From Eudromia elegans (lineage: Eukaryota > Chordata > Aves > Tinamiformes > Tinamidae), in contig PTEX01000198.1 in the NCBI GenBank assembly GCA_003342815.1, positions 592,130 through 656,129 on the forward strand: a DNA stretch of 64,000 bases. Reading direction: 5' to 3'. The notes beneath the pieces are model-generated. The model did not search any database and had not been told where the DNA came from. It saw only the letters and a program-made list of their open reading frames with translations. The stretch's first letter is position 1. Every line of letters starts with the position of its first letter. This document shows positions 61,917 through 64,000 of this stretch, in pieces. Both the position numbers and the translations under genes were made by a program.

Positions 61917-64000
61917 GGGGAAGTAATGAAAAAAAAGGCATAAATAAATAAATCAAGCCTACCTGCATAGAACAGGGCAGAACACTACTTAGTACTACTA
62001 ACATGTAAGCACAAGTTTCTTTAAAAAAAAAAAAGTTGTTGCCTAATTTATTCGCTTTCCTACTAGTTTCACAGATTAAGAAAGATAGTAACACCATGAA
62101 ATACCCAAAAGATTGCTTTTGCCCTTAGCTCAGTAATTTACATATCTTCAAGTTTTGTGTTTTTGATGTTGTTTAACGTGCGAATACTGTGGAAATAACA
62201 TTTACCTGAATTCCCACTCCACAAAGGCAGCTAACTGCTCTTTGGTGCAGCTTCACATCTACCAAGCACCATAAAGATTTACAGTAAGTGGTGACTCATC
62301 TGCACAGCATACACTATACATGCATCAGTGAGTCAGCTTGAAAGTTGTTCATTCACTTGAGCACCACTTCTTCCATTCTCTTCTTTCTGATCCATAGACA
62401 GATCAGAAACCCAGCTTCACTTAATTACAGGAGAAATTCTTATCATCTTAATAAGTAATAGATGCAGGTACAAGAACTTAGAGCAATTGTGCAGAACTGA
62501 CCTCAGACAACAGTGACTTGCGTACACTGCACCATCAGAACAAATAACACACCCCACGTTTTCATTCAGCAAGAACTTTTGTGTTTCCAAGGAAGAAGAC
62601 TGCAAAGAGTCTTCCCAGAGGGCACAAACTGACCCTGATACTGAGAAAACTTCCTAGTTCCCACACATAGCTGATAGTCAGGCAATCTGACTGCACAAAG
62701 AGGGCAAGAAATGACAAGTTTAAGTGATCTGGTTTACTGGTAACAAAAACAGCAGCAGAACAACACAGGTACATACTATAGATAACGAGAATGAGCATTG
62801 TGAGGAAACATTAAAATAAGTTGCCTGGCACTTTTGTTCTCTTTTTTTCATTTCTTGCAATTTACATAATTAGCAGTATGGATTTTCCAGAAATAATCTG
62901 AAAGTACATGTTTTACCTGAAAAAAAGGTTTATGCTTTAAATTTGTGGGCTTTAGTTCAAGGATTTTCTTTACATGACTGAAGCACATTGTCTACTTCAC
63001 AATTAATATTTTTTGAATAGGAGAATACAAGAATTATGGAACATAGTTGCAGCTAAGACCTATATCAGCACCAAGATTCAGTCTTGTACTGTCTCCCAAA
63101 TAGTCAAACAACTGATTCAACTGGCTATAGTATAAACAGATATTGCTACAAATGATTTAAAATTGTAAAATTTGCCCCAATACATAATGTACTTATTCCA
63201 AGAGAAGTCTTTCCATCAATCATAGTAATGCAATAATCTATGTATTATTTCCATAAAAGCTGCATTGACACCTTATTAGTTTTGGACCATTGCCTACTGG
63301 CCAAGAGCTAGTCTTTAAAACCAGATGAGCCCATGTTATTTTAATGAACCTCTCCTTTAACTAACGATCACATACTTAGCCTAGGGATGCTAAGAGAGCT
63401 TAGGAAGAAAATATCATTCCTTTCATTAGTCATTCTAATTCTGTGGTATTACTCTATCATTTATATAAGTGCACTCAATATTCAGATTAAAATTTCTTCT
63501 GCAATTTGAAAATGGTTGAAATGAAAATCTGCAATTTGATTGACTCTGTTCATATAGTAGTATCTCACTATACAGGTAGACACATTTGGCTTAACATAGG
63601 TACTTTTCCGTAATAAAACAGGTTTTATCATTTTTTGCTGTGCACCTCCATTTTCAAGTGTATTATTTCTTTAAATCTAAAGCTGTTTCTAACTTCAAAG
63701 GCTAATTTTTACTACAAGCAAAATGAAAGGTAAAATTTATCCTTTGCAACACATCTTTGGTTTTCAAGCATATAAATGGAGAAGCCTTTTTTCTACTTTA
63801 CCTGCAAGGCATATTCTCTTATTCATGCTTTTTCATTATAACAGCAGCACCTTTTGAAAATTATTGAAGTTCATTATAATGTAGCTCTTTAAAAATTTCA
63901 TATTGCTGAAAAATATTTTTCTTCTTTCATATATATTCTGCTTCTCATTTATCAAACATATGGTCAGGCAGCAGTACTTTTTCATCAAGCTCCATGCAGC

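Larger units (their letters stand above)
54629..64000. other. Gene-free AT-rich DNA
   Basis: No gene is supported. The open frames (up to 122 codons at 60438-60806) have no recognisable domain. The content is short A/T tracts (for example 55994-56010 and 61898-61916), a short AC run at about 57840-57852, an AT palindrome near 57930, a 12-bp hairpin at 60756, and small direct repeats at 58930 and 63498. The last 4 kb has no ambiguous bases. Confidence 0.5.

Overview
The window looks like vertebrate nuclear DNA, most likely from a bird. Sequence evidence: it is AT-rich, has no recognisable protein-coding gene in 64 kb, and carries scattered assembly Ns. The recognisable interspersed repeats are old and sparse: remnants of the CR1 LINE (one about 870 bp long, one short) and three MIR-type SINE remnants. 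I saw no Alu, L1, B1/B2 or young LTR sequence. CR1 as the recognisable LINE points to a sauropsid, and the low repeat density favours a bird over a turtle or crocodile. The species and the neighbouring gene cannot be read from this window.

Layout. 1-16.6 kb: unique AT-rich DNA with two small tandem duplications (about 4.76 and 5.15 kb) and a GA microsatellite (9.9 kb). 16.65-16.78 kb: a near-perfect 132-nt inverted repeat with 64-bp arms and a 4-nt loop, the most striking structure in the window. 16.8-30 kb: unique DNA, unusually dense in single Ns from 15.8 to 18.8 kb, with a 152-bp gap at 25.4 kb. 30.06-30.93 kb: a long ancient CR1 remnant. 32-38.4 kb: a cluster of old repeats (CR1 fragment, three MIRs) that also contains a recent mosaic duplication. 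There, two separated pieces of 36.0-36.33 kb reappear fused at 37.27-37.40 kb, next to a short GC-rich block. At 38.03 kb sits a perfect 13-copy 7-bp array. 38.4-54 kb: unique DNA with A/T tracts, a TA-rich block and possible conserved noncoding segments. 54.06-54.63 kb: a 390-bp gap bracketed by microsatellites. 54.7-64 kb: unique AT-rich DNA with short hairpins.

The longest open frames (161 codons at 49475-49960 +, 155 codons at 12290-12757 -) have no recognisable domain and are about what chance gives in this much DNA. No CDS, tRNA, rRNA, CRISPR array or operon is supported. The window is best read as intergenic or intronic DNA. No undescribed multi-gene system is visible; the observations worth checking are structural.
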